A stretch of 64,000 nucleotides of DNA, from NCBI GenBank assembly GCA_965228265.1, contig OZ245804.1, forward strand, positions 1,302,001-1,366,000, given 5' to 3'. This stretch comes from GCA-2732755 sp965228265. GTDB lineage: Bacteria > Planctomycetota > Phycisphaerae > Phycisphaerales > UBA1924. The position numbers were made by a program, and so were the translations under genes. The stretch's first letter is position 1. Each line of letters starts with the position of its first letter. Below the pieces are notes generated by a model. That model saw only the letters and a list, made by a program, of their open reading frames with translations. It was not told the origin of the DNA and made no database searches. Below, piece by piece: positions 53,114 through 64,000 of this stretch.

Positions 53114-53874
53114 ATGATCGGCAACGCATTGTTGTAGCTGTCGCACCGCTGCTTGCTTTGGTTCTGAGTGGGTGCGGGCACCTGGTGCCGTCGTTCTATG
53201 GCGTCGATGACGAGGGGCGCGTCGAGGAGCGGATCTTTGAGGGCGACTGGTACATGCCCGACGAGAATCAGAGTTACTCGTTTCAGTATGAGGACAACGG
53301 CCTGCTCGAATTGACGATGCACGACGCGGATGATGACGAGGACGTTGAGTTTCAAGTCAATATTGTCGAACACGACGGCCAATACCTTTTCGATGCCATG
53401 GCGAACGCCGGCGCGGACGGGTCGTTGCTGATGTCGATGCACATCGTGGGGCGGTTGGTGCCGTATGACGAGTGCTGGTGTTTCGAGACGCTCGGTGGAG
53501 CTGGGGCGTATCTGGCGCTCGAAGATGAGGGGATGCAACTGCTGGATCGAGAGAATCGGCTTGCTCCGTTGCGTGAACGCGTCGAGAAAGAGGCATCCTC
53601 GAGCGAGCAGACTCAGGACGATCACGATCCAATTCAGCAGCATCTCCAAGATCTCAACAGGCTTCGGCATAAAAATGTAGAGAGTGTGCTTCTTGCGGCG
53701 CAGCCCGAGGAAATCAGGGTCTTTCTGACTCTGGAAGAGTATTTTCCGGCGGTATACGTGCCCGTGATGTTCTGCCCGGGCGAGCCGCCTCGGGATGATG
53801 GTGGCTTCGACGAGGATGCGTTCGGCGAGTTGCACCCGGCTGCCTGGACGAGACTGGAGGATCACGAAGGCTGA
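53110..53874 (+). CDS. Lipoprotein in the MoxR operon (1)
   Basis: 254 residues from the GTG overlapping the MoxR stop by four bases; the frame is open far upstream but that part is antisense-like or out-of-frame to MoxR. A hydrophobic N-terminus ends at LVLSGCGHL, a good lipobox. The mature part is acidic (DADDDEDVEFQVN) and unrecognised. Position between MoxR and DUF58 suggests an accessory subunit. Confidence 0.65.
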   Translation: MNDRQRIVVAVAPLLALVLSGCGHLVPSFYGVDDEGRVEERIFEGDWYMPDENQSYSFQYEDNGLLELTMHDADDDEDVEFQVNIVEHDGQYLFDAMANAGADGSLLMSMHIVGRLVPYDECWCFETLGGAGAYLALEDEGMQLLDRENRLAPLRERVEKEASSSEQTQDDHDPIQQHLQDLNRLRHKNVESVLLAAQPEEIRVFLTLEEYFPAVYVPVMFCPGEPPRDDGGFDEDAFGELHPAAWTRLEDHEG

Positions 53875-54827
53875 TGCTCCGCACACCCTCTCAATCCCGG
53901 CCCGCGTCGCTCGAGGATCTGCTCGATACGAAGCTGCTTGCGCGGCTGGATGCGCTCGATATCGCCAGCACGAAGATCTTCCGCGGCAAGCTCAAGGGCG
54001 AAAGGCGGTCGAAGAAGCGCGGCGAGAGCGTCGAGTTCGCGGATCACCGGGCGTACGTGGTCGGCGATGACCTGCGGCACATCGACTGGAACATCTACGG
54101 ACGGCTGGACATGCTCTTTATGAAGCTTTTCCAGGAGGAGGAGGACCTGTCACTGCACATGGTGCTCGACTGCTCGGCGAGCGTGGACACGGGCGAGCCG
54201 AACAAGTTTCTGTTCATGCAGAAGCTGGCGATGGCGCTCGGGTACATCGGGATGGTCAAGTACAACCGCGTCGCGTGCAGCGCGATCGGCGGGAACTTCG
54301 GGGACGACTCAGAGACGACGCTCGTGCAGGCTGTGCGCGATCTTCGGGGCAAGCGGCGCGTGCACGACCTGTCGCGGTTCATCTGCTCGCTGCGCCCCGA
54401 CGAGGGCGAAGGCGGGGAATCGAGCTCGTTCGGTGAGGCGTGCCGGCGGATCGCGCTGTCGAGGCGCGGCAAGGGCATCATGGTTGTGATGAGCGACATG
54501 CTCATCAAAGAGGGCTACGAAGAGGGCCTTCGGATGCTCGTCGGGCGCGGCTACGACGTGTTCGTGATCCAGGTGCTCAGCCCGCAGGAGCTTGAGCCGG
54601 GGATCACGGGCGATCTACGCCTGAAAGACATCGAGGACGGCGACAAGGCGGAGATCACGATCTCGGCGCCGCTCCTCAAGAAGTACAAGAAGACGCTGGC
54701 GGCGTACACGAACCAACTGCGTGATTTCTGCGCGAGGCGCGAGATCATGCTGCTGACCGTGCCGAGCGATACGGCGGTGGAGACGATGGTGCTGGATCAC
54801 CTGCGCAGAAGAGGAGTTGTTCGATGA
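53874..54827 (+). CDS. DUF58 (VWA-like) protein
   Basis: 317 residues, the normal length. Family features are FADHRAYVVGDDLRHIDWNIYGR (shorter: GDDLRHIDWN), DCSASVDTGEPNK (a MIDAS-like Asp-x-Ser-x-Ser) and GIMVVMSDML. DUF58 proteins are the usual MoxR partners. ATG overlaps the lipoprotein stop by one base (TGATG), and its own stop overlaps the next ATG. Confidence 0.92.
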   Translation: MLRTPSQSRPASLEDLLDTKLLARLDALDIASTKIFRGKLKGERRSKKRGESVEFADHRAYVVGDDLRHIDWNIYGRLDMLFMKLFQEEEDLSLHMVLDCSASVDTGEPNKFLFMQKLAMALGYIGMVKYNRVACSAIGGNFGDDSETTLVQAVRDLRGKRRVHDLSRFICSLRPDEGEGGESSSFGEACRRIALSRRGKGIMVVMSDMLIKEGYEEGLRMLVGRGYDVFVIQVLSPQELEPGITGDLRLKDIEDGDKAEITISAPLLKKYKKTLAAYTNQLRDFCARREIMLLTVPSDTAVETMVLDHLRRRGVVR

Positions 54828-55261
54828 CACGGATGTTGTGTGCACTGGCTTTGGTTCTGAGTGCGGCTGGTTGCCAGCTGAACGAGGCCCCGATCTATCT
54901 CTATATGACGACGGACGAGATGCAGCACGCGATCGATGCGCGGTACTGCGCGGGGATGACGTCTGATGAGGTGATCGATCAGCTCGAGGCGGACCGGATG
55001 ACGTACTTCGCCGAGCGCGACGCGACGGGCGAGGTGGGGACGATCGAGGTGCGCATCCTGACGCGCGGCGTGGTGCGCCAGACGCGCCCGACGTTCGGGC
55101 GGATGATCATGGGGTTCCACGATGACGAGCTGATCAGCATCGACTACGGGCACCCGGACGAGCTGCGCGAGGAGCGGTGGGTGTTCAGCGGGTATCGGCT
55201 GGAGGACTGTGACTCGACGGGGATGGACGCGGTGGAAGCGGCGCAGGAGAGTGGTGAGTGA
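54824..55261 (+). CDS. Lipoprotein in the MoxR operon (2)
   Basis: 145 residues; signal MTRMLCALALVLSAAGC with lipobox SAAGC. The rest is alpha/beta, with DEVIDQLEADRMTYFAER and GRMIMGFHDDELISIDYG. Not recognised. Overlaps the DUF58 stop and the BatA-like start by four bases each, so it is translated within the chain. Confidence 0.65.
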   Translation: MTRMLCALALVLSAAGCQLNEAPIYLYMTTDEMQHAIDARYCAGMTSDEVIDQLEADRMTYFAERDATGEVGTIEVRILTRGVVRQTRPTFGRMIMGFHDDELISIDYGHPDELREERWVFSGYRLEDCDSTGMDAVEAAQESGE

Positions 55262-57315
55262 ACTGGCTGACGCCCGGCATCGCGGCGATCGCGGCTTCGG
55301 TGGCTGTGCCGACGCTCTTGATCCTGTACTTCCTGAAGCTTCGGCGTCGGGATGTCGAGGTGTCGTCGACGCTGCTGTGGAAACGCGCGGTGCAGGACAT
55401 GCAGGCCAACGCGCCGTTCCAGAGGCTTCGGCGGAATCTGTTGCTCTTGCTGCAGTTGCTCGTGCTCGCGGCGGGATTGCTCGCGCTCGCGCAGCCGGAG
55501 CTGTCGTCGAAGGCGGTGACGGGCGATCGGCACGTGATCATGATCGACAGATCGGCGTCGATGCAGACGATGGACGGGTCGTGGCGGGGCGAGACGGTTT
55601 CACGGCTCGAGCAAGCCAAGCGCGAGGCGCTCGAGGTCGTCGAACAACTGGGCGAGCCGACGTGGCTCGACAGCGTGATGGGTGGCGCAGAAGCCGGGGC
55701 CGAGCGTGCGACGGTGATCACGTTTGACAGCCAGGGCGGGATCCGTCAGCCGATGACAGCGGACAAGGCGCTCTTGCGCTCGGCGATCGAGTCGATCGAG
55801 CCGAGCGATGCGCCGACGAGCGCGGCCGAGGCGTATCGGCTTGCGATAGCGCAGGCGCCGCCGAGAACGGTGCCCGATCGCGACGGGACGCTCATCCAGC
55901 TCCCGCCGGCGGTGGGGACGGTGCATCTCTGGACGGACGGGCGGATCGGTGATCCCGATGATGTGGTGCCCGGGCCCGAGGATGTGGTTCGGTATTACCG
56001 CGTTGGCGAGGAGGCAGCCGCGAACGTGGGGATCACGGGTTTGCGGGCCGAGCGTGATTACGACAACCCGCGTCAGCTCTCGATCTTTGTTGGTGTGTCG
56101 AACACGGACGCGGTGGCGAGGACGGTCGATGTGCAGTTCATCGTGAACGGGTCACTCGCGAGTGTGCGATCGGCGGCGATCCCGCCCGCGGACGAGGCGG
56201 CTTCCGAGTCGCGGAGTCTGCCCGGCGCGGGGGGCGTGGTCTTTACGCTCGATCGGGCTGCGGGGGCGGTGGTGGAGGTGCGCGTCGAGCCGACGGACGG
56301 CGGGGCGGATCTTCTGGAGCGGGACAACACGGGGTGGCTCGTGGTGCCGCCGTCGAAGAGGCTCAGCGTGGCGGTGGTGTCGGAGGATGATTTCTTTACG
56401 ACGCTCGCGCTCGAGGGTCTGCCGTATGGCGAGCTTGCGAGTCTCTCGCCGAGCGCGTTTGAGGATCGCGGCGGCGCGGGCTCGTTCGATGTGGTGATTC
56501 TGGATGGGTGGCTGCCCGAGGGGCCCTTGCCGGCGGGGAACTATCTGGTGCTCGGGGGCGTGCCCGAGGGGCTCGGGCTGACACAGACAGGCGCGGGCGA
56601 GGCGGCGGAGATCGTCGACTGGAACGAAGAGCACCCGGTGATGCGCGACCTTGAGCTCGGCGGTCGTGTGAAGATCACGAAGGCGCCGGCGGTTGAGGCC
56701 GAGCAGGGCGCGGGCGTGGTGACGCTCGCCGAGACGGGTCGCGGCCCGGTGATTTTTGATGCCAGTTCGGCGGGAACGCGGGCGATCGTGGTTTCGTTTG
56801 ATCCGGACGCTTCGAGCTGGCCCTTTGATGTGAGCTACGTGGTGTTTCTGGCGGCTGCGGTCGATGCTTTGGGCGGCGTGACGGGCGGGGCGTCGACGGG
56901 CGCGGTGCACCCGGGTGGAACGCTCTCGGAGCGGCTGCCGATCGGCGCCAGGAGCGTGAGCCTGACGATGCCGAGCGGACAGCGGGCGAACCTGGAGCCG
57001 GCGCCGGACGGGCGCGTGGCGTTCGGGCCTGTTCCCGGCGCGGGGGTGTACACGCTCTCGTGGCGCGGGCCGGCGGGGCTGACGGACTCGGTCGATGGCG
57101 ACGGGGTGACCAGACGGGTCGCGGTGAACCTGCTCGACCCGCTCGAGTCGGACGTGCGGAGCGCGGCGGTGTTGCCCTTCGCATCCGGGGAGGTCGCGGC
57201 GGTCGCCGAGGGCGAGTCCCGCACGCCGAGGCGCTTGTGGCCCTGGCTCCTGCTCGCGGCTCTTGCGATCAGTCTGTTTGAGTGGTGGGTGTATAACCGG
57301 CGCGTCTATCTGTGA
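55258..57315 (+). CDS. BatA-like VWA membrane protein
   Basis: 685 residues. Two N-terminal TMs (about 8-27 and 61-79) flank the BatA-type segment LKLRRRDVEVSSTLLWKRA, then VWA with DRSAS at 97-101 (MIDAS) and a later ERATVITFDSQ. A long extracytoplasmic beta region leads to a C-terminal TM (WPWLLLAALAISLFEWWVY). Typical of the BatA/BatB family associated with MoxR and DUF58. GTG start overlapping the previous stop. Confidence 0.87.
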   Translation: MNWLTPGIAAIAASVAVPTLLILYFLKLRRRDVEVSSTLLWKRAVQDMQANAPFQRLRRNLLLLLQLLVLAAGLLALAQPELSSKAVTGDRHVIMIDRSASMQTMDGSWRGETVSRLEQAKREALEVVEQLGEPTWLDSVMGGAEAGAERATVITFDSQGGIRQPMTADKALLRSAIESIEPSDAPTSAAEAYRLAIAQAPPRTVPDRDGTLIQLPPAVGTVHLWTDGRIGDPDDVVPGPEDVVRYYRVGEEAAANVGITGLRAERDYDNPRQLSIFVGVSNTDAVARTVDVQFIVNGSLASVRSAAIPPADEAASESRSLPGAGGVVFTLDRAAGAVVEVRVEPTDGGADLLERDNTGWLVVPPSKRLSVAVVSEDDFFTTLALEGLPYGELASLSPSAFEDRGGAGSFDVVILDGWLPEGPLPAGNYLVLGGVPEGLGLTQTGAGEAAEIVDWNEEHPVMRDLELGGRVKITKAPAVEAEQGAGVVTLAETGRGPVIFDASSAGTRAIVVSFDPDASSWPFDVSYVVFLAAAVDALGGVTGGASTGAVHPGGTLSERLPIGARSVSLTMPSGQRANLEPAPDGRVAFGPVPGAGVYTLSWRGPAGLTDSVDGDGVTRRVAVNLLDPLESDVRSAAVLPFASGEVAAVAEGESRTPRRLWPWLLLAALAISLFEWWVYNRRVYL

Positions 57316-57322
57316 TTGAACC

Positions 57323-59591
57323 ATGAGACGGATGCTTCTCATCCTGGGGCTGCTCCTTGCGACGTCGGCTGCGGGTGTGGTTTCGGGTCAGGCGTCGGAT
57401 GAAGAGAATGAGGTCACGCTGCTCGTGGACTTCGGGTTCGCGGGCAAGACGCCGACGGGCAAGAACACGCCGGCGAGGGTGTCGGTGCAGGCGGGCGATG
57501 AGCATCTCTCGGGCGTGATCGAGCTGGAGTATGTCAGCGGCCAGGGGCTGAGCGGGCGCGTGGTGTCGCCCGTGGAGGCGGCGGCGGGCTCGAACGTATC
57601 GGTGCCGATGGTCGTGCCGATGCCAGAGTGGTGCGAGCGGGTGACGCTGACACTGCGCACACAGGATGGTCGAGTGGCCCGCACGGTCTATGAGACATCG
57701 CCGGGATCGACGTCGATCCGGCTGCGCCCCGGGCTGGATGCGAATGAGGAGTTGCTGCTGGCATTGACGAGCCGGGTGCCGATGAACATGCTCGCGCAGC
57801 GGTTCGTGGATTCAACGATCTCCAGACTCCCCTCGGATGCGGACGCGGACGAGGCCGCAGCGGGGCCTCGCAATCGGTGGGCCAGCGGCGATCAGGGTTC
57901 GCGCGGCGTGATGAGCCGCGTGGTCGGGGTGAACGCGATCAACTCGGAGCTCCCCGTGGCGCCCGCGGCGTACGAGGGTGTGCTGGCTGCGATCGTCGAC
58001 GAGACATCGCTGAAGGACATGGATGCGCGCGCGATCCTGGCGATCCAGCAGTGGGTGCTGGGTGGCGGTCGGCTGGTGGTGCTCGTGGGTCGTCCGGGGA
58101 TGGGCTGGCAGCGTTTCCTGCCGCCGGGCGTGCCGACGGATGTCATCGACATCGGCTCGGTGGAGGAGATCGAGACACCGGTATCGCTCTCGGCGGGATT
58201 GGAACAGAGGCTCTTTCCGAGGTTCTCGGGGAGGTTGATGTCGCTGGGGCTCATAGGTGAGGAGTGCGGCTGGCGTGAACGCTGGCCCAGCGGGGATGGA
58301 GCGCTCATTGTCGAGGGGCCCGCGGGTCTGGGTTGGGTGACGCTGGTCTCGGTCAATCCTGAGGATGTTGGCGCGGGCGCGGAATCGTGGCGGTTGTGGG
58401 CGGATGTCCTGACGCCGGCGATGGAAGCGGTGTCGACGAAGGGGGACTACGCGCGGACGTTGCACAGCACGTACTCGTGGGGATCTCAGCAGGAGATCGG
58501 TCGGCGGCTGCCGGGCCGGGTCTTCGACACGATCGGCCGAGCGACGGCGATCGGGTCCGCGGCGATCATGCTTGTCGCTCTCGTGACCATCTCGCTGGCG
58601 GTCGCGCTCGGGCCGGTGGATTTCTTCCTGCTCAAAGCGCTCAAGGCCCGGCATCTGGCGTGGCTGAGCGCTTTGGTCTGGATTGCGATTGCTTCGGGTG
58701 TGGCGATCATCGCGCCGAGCAAGCTGCGCGCGGGGCCATCGACCGCTTCGCGTCTGGTCGTGGTCGATGCTCTGGTTCCCAACGACGCGATCGATGCTTC
58801 CCACCCGGGGCAGCGGATGTTCGCGGCCCTCCCGATGGAACTGCGGGCGTCTGTGCTCGGGTTGACGCACTTCTTTGCGGGCTCGTCGGACCAGTTCGAG
58901 GTGGACGCGGGGGGCGTCTGGTTCGAGTACTCGTTGGCGAGGCGTGATTCGGTGCTCTCACGACCGACGACCATGCGTCAGGTGCCGGTGTCGGGCGGGA
59001 TCGAATCGGTGCGCGGGTCGATGCCCATCGGGATCGAGCCGGGCATCTGGTCGGTCAAGACGTACATCGATCGGGGGCAGCAGCCCTGCGAACTTGGTGT
59101 GGGGCTTGAGCGCGTGGAGCTTGGGTGGGCACTCAGCGTGGTCGGTCTGGGCGAGCAGGCGCGGATCGTGAGCGGGCAGATCCGGGTGGGTGAGGTCGTC
59201 TCGCGGCTCGGCAGTCGATACCGCGTCAACAGTCTGGGCGACCCGGCGAGGGTGGTGTTCGAGACGGACATGGTGCGCGACAGGCCCGAGCGGTTGTGGA
59301 GCGATCCGTTTGTGGTCGATGAGGATCGCCCGTACATGCAGACGTGGATGCGAAACGATGGGCTCGAGGGACTCATGCCCTCGGCGCTGCTGGCGCTGCC
59401 CGGTGTGTTCGAGCACGAGCACTCGGTGGAGTCGTACCTGTCGACGGGGCGGTTCGCCGTGGTGTACCTGTTTGTCGTCGATCAGCCGATGGACATCGGG
59501 GTCGAGCCGAGCAGGACCGAAACGCAGCGGAGCAGCGTCTACAGGCTCGTGGTGCCGATCGAGATGGACCAGGTCACCGAGGAGGCCCAGC

Positions 59592-59599
<8 letters not shown>
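57323..59599 (+). CDS. Large exported/membrane protein of the MoxR operon
   Basis: 758 residues. A signal peptide (MRRMLLILGLLLATSAAGVV) leads into a long periplasmic beta-rich region. It includes a GATase-like segment (ILAIQQWVLGGGRLVVLVG) similar in plan to the giant VWA protein but without catalytic residues. Two TMs around 412-435 and 448-470 follow, then another beta domain. No family can be named firmly; it occupies the place of DUF4159/DUF4350-like membrane proteins in MoxR clusters. Seven bases after the BatA-like stop; its own end overlaps the ATPase gene by eight. Confidence 0.72.
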
Positions 59600-60523
<924 letters not shown>

Positions 60524-60527
<4 letters not shown>

Positions 60528-62344
60528 GTGCAATCAGCACCATCGCAAAGCCGATGAAGCGGGCCAAGGCGCTCGTTTTCAGTGCGATCCTGCAGAAAGA
60601 GCTGCGCTCGTCCGGACGCCGGCGTTCGACCTACCTGATCCGCGGCGGATACGCGGCGCTCTTCTCGCTCGTCACGCTGATGGCGGTCGGGACGCTGATG
60701 CCCTCGTTCAGTTACGAGTCCCAGACCGCGCGCACGCAGATGCTTTCGTCCTTTGCCGAGGCGTTGGTGATGTTTGTGGCGTGGTTCCAGTTCATCATGA
60801 TCGTGCTGGTGGCGCCCTCGCTGACGAGCCCGGCGATCTGTGAAGAGAAGAGAATGGGGACGCTCTCGGCCCTGATGACCTCGCCGCTGACCTCGCTCCA
60901 GATCGTTGTGGGCAAGCTGACCGGGCGGATGTATCAGGTGGTGCTGCTGACACTGATCAGTGCACCGATGTTGCTGACGGTGCGTGTGTTCGGCGGCGTG
61001 CCCGCGGAGACGGTGCTGGCGTTTACGTCCGTGACGCTCGCGACGGCGCTGCTCGGCGGGGCGATGGGGATCCTGTTCTCGGTCTGGCACTCTCGCTCGG
61101 CGCCGGCGGCGATCTTCACGCTGCTCTCGATGGGCCTGCTCTTTCTCATGCCCTTCATCGTGTACTACATCCTTCGGAAGACTGGATTGCTCGGGATGGA
61201 GCAGACATTCGGGCTCGAGCCGAACGACGTCAATGTGCTCGCCCCGATCGGCATGGCCGCCTCCCCGCCGGTGGCATTGATGACGCTCACCCGTGGCGGC
61301 CCGCCAACGACCGGGTACACGCTTCTCGCGGGCACGCCCCTGGACCGCATCTGGGTCTTGTGCGTGATCGTGCAACTGCTCTACGCGGGGTTCTTTGCGA
61401 TGCTGGCCTCGGTCGTGCTGAGGCGGTACATGGTCGGTGAGGCGGGCGGCGAAAGCGCGGTGGCCAAGGAGACCACGCGGCCCGAGTCGAAGCTGAGCAG
61501 ACGCAAGCTCGTCCGTCTCGGGTCACGCCCGATCTACTGGCGTGAAGTCTCGAGGGCTCTGATCGAGAACCGCTTTCAGCTCGGGATTTTGATCGTCATC
61601 GTACTTACGGCTTTCGGGTATGCCTACCTGCGCAACGACCTGAGTGAGGAGCCGATGCACCTGATCATGGGCCTGGGCGGGCTCGGGGTGATCGTGCTGC
61701 TGGCTTCGGTGCAGACAACAGGCGCCATCAACGGCGAACGCGACGCGCAGACGTGGGATGTCCTCATGACGACACCGGTCTCGCCCTGGCGCGTGGTGCT
61801 GGAGAAGTACTTTGCCTCGCTCGTTCGGCTCTGGCCTTTGTATGCGTTCGTCGCGGCGCACTTCGCGTTCGCGGCGATCGCGGGGTACACGAGCGTGTAC
61901 GGGTCGGTGATGGTGCTCACGCTCGTCGTGGTGCCGCCGATGCTGTATCTGGCGACGGGACTCTTCCTGAGCATGATCTGCCGCAAGGGCGTGGTCGCCA
62001 GCGTGCTGAACATCGGGCTGATCCTGCTCGTCTGGATCGGGCTTCCGGTCGTGCTGGCCGTGTATCTCGATTTCCGGGACGACTACAGCCGCTCCGGCGA
62101 CCGGATCGAGATGGTCGCCCACGGCACGAGCCCGATGGGGCTGATCGCGAGCATTCTGGTGGACGATGTCAGCAAAGGCTGGGATTACAGGCCCGGTCGG
62201 TACCACCTCGCCAACAGCCGGGTCAGTCGGACCATGATGATGTCGGCCGTGGGTGGTCTCGCGGCGGGGCACATCCTGCTCACGGGGATCGTGCTCTACG
62301 CCTCGCGCCTCATCTTTAACAGGTGCTCGGGGCGAACGTCGTAA
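60524..62344 (+). CDS. ABC-2 type permease, two-domain
   Basis: 606 residues with two similar halves, each with about six TM helices. The first half contains SPAICEEKRMGTLSALMTSPL and the second NGERDAQTWDVLMTTPVSP, the matched E-x-x-x-x-T-x-x-x-L-x-x-x-P coupling patterns. Thus one polypeptide supplies both halves that would normally be a dimer. Together with the preceding ATPase it forms an exporter or a gliding/VWA-complex component, as in MoxR clusters. The stop lies six bases from the convergent nitroreductase gene. Confidence 0.85.
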
Positions 62345-62350
62345 CCGGGC

Positions 62351-63043
62351 TTACTCGTGCACGACGAGGATCTCGTCGAGCGGCTTGCGGTTGATGTCCG
62401 GGACTACGCAGTTGTCGGCTGGGTATCCAACGGGGATGAGCAGGTAAGGCCGCTCGTGCGCGGGGCGGCCGAGGACTTCGGTCAGGAACTTCATCGGGCT
62501 CGGCGTGTGCGTGAGCGTGGCGAGCCCCGCGTGCTGAGCGGCGGCGAGCAGCATGCCCACCGCGATGCCGACGGATTCGTTCACGTAATAGGTTTGCCCT
62601 TCATCGTCGGTCTTCATCATCTTGAAGACGACGATCAGCCACGGCGCGGTTTCGAGGAAGGGTTTGTGCTCGTCGGTGGCGAAGGGGACAAGATCGGCCC
62701 GCCACTCCTGGCTCACCCGGCGGTGGTAGAACTCGCGTTCCTCCTGCTCCGCGGCGGCCCGGATCTTCGCTTTGAGCTCGGGATTTGCGACCGCCACGAA
62801 ACGCCAGGGCTGTTTGTTCGCCCCCGAGGGCGCGCTGCCGGCGGCCTGCACGATCGTCTGGATCGTCTCCAACGAGACTGGCTTGTCCGAGAACATGCGA
62901 ACCGTCCGACGCCGACTCACGATGTCCAAGAACGCACGGGCGGCCTCCTCAGGCGAAGCACTCGGGCGGTATGGGTGGTAGGGGGTCATTGGGGCATCGT
63001 GGGGGCCATCGTGGGGGGAGCCGTGGGGGGCATCTTGGGACAT
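62351..63043 (-). CDS. Iodotyrosine-deiodinase-like nitroreductase
   Basis: A 230-residue flavoprotein of the nitroreductase fold. Start at 63043 (MSQDAPHG); an in-frame start at 63127 has no better support, and a His/Pro/Asp-rich leader (HGSPHDGPHDAP) is present. The FMN-binding RRRTVRMFSD and APSGANKQPW match the iodotyrosine deiodinase subgroup. So does the substrate-lid region EEREFYHRRVSQEW and KPFLETAPW. The triad that binds the amino-acid zwitterion in that enzyme fits here as Glu102, Tyr106 and Lys127, with the same spacing. Dehalogenation of halotyrosine or a related reduction is plausible. Cytoplasmic. Confidence 0.85.
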   Translation of the reverse strand: MSQDAPHGSPHDGPHDAPMTPYHPYRPSASPEEAARAFLDIVSRRRTVRMFSDKPVSLETIQTIVQAAGSAPSGANKQPWRFVAVANPELKAKIRAAAEQEEREFYHRRVSQEWRADLVPFATDEHKPFLETAPWLIVVFKMMKTDDEGQTYYVNESVGIAVGMLLAAAQHAGLATLTHTPSPMKFLTEVLGRPAHERPYLLIPVGYPADNCVVPDINRKPLDEILVVHE

Positions 63044-63146
63044 GGTTGCTCTCAAAATCGGGGGGCGGTCTTCGGATGAGCCGGGGGGTGTGGTGTCATA
63101 CCTCTTGCGGGCACAGTGTAAAGTCAACGCCCGCGGGAGACTGCTT

Positions 63147-64000
63147 ATGCCCGGATCGGTTTGTCTTGCAGTGTGTGTCGGCCTTGCGATCGCGGGTGCC
63201 GCGAGCGCCCAGTGGACCGATCGTCACGACCCGTCGATCGAGGTCCCGCCCGGCATCCCGCTGACAGAGGGGCGCTCCAACGCTGCGCTCCAGTATCACA
63301 TGTCCTGGATGATTCTTGAGCCGCTGCTCGAGTACAACGAGTTCACCTCGGACGAACTGGACGCGATGGACCGGGGCGAGCTGCCCGAGGGGTACGCGCA
63401 TCGGCTTGCCGAGAATCAGGAGGCGATCGCGGATCTCATCGCGGCGACGAGGCTCGAGCGGTGTGATTTCGGGACGCAGTACGAGAAGGGGATCGGGGCG
63501 CTCCTGCCGCAACTTAGCGTGATGCGCAACTCGGCGAAGCTGCTCGTCAACGATGCGCGACGCCTGCGGGGCGCGGACTCGGACGCGGTCGCCGAGCGAC
63601 TGGCAGCGACGATCCGCCTGGGCGAGCACGCCTCGCGCGGGAGCATCGTCATCGGTTCGCTCGTGGGCGTGGCGATCACGGAGCTTGCCCGCGTCGAAAC
63701 CGTCAAGCTGCTCGAAGCGGGCGAGCTGAACGCCCATCAGGCGGAGATCGTCAACAGCGCACTCGACCGCGTGCTCACCGACGATCCGTTCCACTCGCTC
63801 GAGGCGATCGAAACCGAGAAGGTCATGATGATCGCGTGGATCAAGAGCGAGTTCGTGGGCGAGGACGCGGGCAAGGGTTTGGCCGCGCTGCTGCAATACG
63901 AGAGCGACGATCAATCGAAGGAGCACCGGCAACTGAGCCGGATGACCGGCGAGCAGATCGCGGCTCTGACCGATGAGACCGAACGGGCGTACGACGACCT
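63147..64000 (+). CDS. Exported protein of unknown function (cut by window end)
   Basis: Open reading frame of 284 codons with no stop before base 64000. GGGAG lies upstream of the ATG; a signal peptide follows (MPGSVCLAVCVGLAIAGAASA). The mature part is helical and acidic, with segments GYAHRLAENQEAIADLIAA and NDARRLRGADSDAVAERLAA. It does not look like a known enzyme. Family not recognised from the part visible. Confidence 0.6.
   Translation, partial: MPGSVCLAVCVGLAIAGAASAQWTDRHDPSIEVPPGIPLTEGRSNAALQYHMSWMILEPLLEYNEFTSDELDAMDRGELPEGYAHRLAENQEAIADLIAATRLERCDFGTQYEKGIGALLPQLSVMRNSAKLLVNDARRLRGADSDAVAERLAATIRLGEHASRGSIVIGSLVGVAITELARVETVKLLEAGELNAHQAEIVNSALDRVLTDDPFHSLEAIETEKVMMIAWIKSEFVGEDAGKGLAALLQYESDDQSKEHRQLSRMTGEQIAALTDETERAYDD

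Overview
The window is GC-rich bacterial chromosome, coding-dense on both strands, and carries many GTG starts and 4-base stop/start overlaps (ATGA or GTGA). Gene content points to a planctomycete of the Phycisphaerae type. It holds several secreted proteins ending in a PEP-CTERM-like tail (Pro-Ala-Pro, hydrophobic helix, Arg cluster), two proteins ending in a planctomycete 'GC-type' dockerin domain, a tiny chlamydial-type histone-like gene, and peptidoglycan genes (ftsW, murG). No rRNA, tRNA, CRISPR array, transposase, integrase or prophage was seen. Taxonomy is inferred from these families only.

Layout. 1-8.6 kb: trmL, small lipoprotein, PGRP/amidase_2 protein, a Ser/Thr kinase directly followed by a PPP-like phosphatase, a secreted SUMF1-fold protein flanked by perfect 24-bp inverted repeats, a short beta-carbonic-anhydrase-like protein, two PEP-CTERM-type secreted proteins and an exported methyltransferase-like protein. 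8.6-24.3 kb: housekeeping genes glyA, tandem clpP paralogues, yidC-mnmE, rimO and ftsW-murG, mixed with unknown exported proteins and a lone MshEN domain. 24.3-32.5 kb: a diguanylate cyclase with an Glu-Pro repeat, HAD phosphatase, rsmA, an APH-like kinase, a histone-like gene, a FabZ-like dehydratase, a UvrC-like protein and a phosphomannose isomerase. 32.6-35.6 kb: paired dockerin proteins and a DegT-family aminotransferase.

35.7-42.8 kb is the most unusual block: four tightly packed genes for a HlyD-type adaptor, a GAF-TM-HlyD protein, a PqqD/M50 protease/HlyD fusion and a truncated SecA paralogue. It looks like a dedicated export machine. 43.9-46.2 kb holds accB and accC, separated by an inverted heptamer-repeat hairpin.

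46.3-62.3 kb is an almost unbroken co-directional run of 11 genes: orphan ABC permease, NHL-repeat lipoprotein, giant VWA/GATase-like membrane protein, MoxR ATPase, lipoprotein, DUF58 protein, lipoprotein, BatA-like VWA protein, large membrane protein, ABC-type ATPase and ABC-2 permease. Nearly all junctions overlap, so the run is probably one transcript or a few coupled ones, building a MoxR/VWA cell-envelope complex. The window closes with an iodotyrosine-deiodinase-like nitroreductase and a truncated exported protein.
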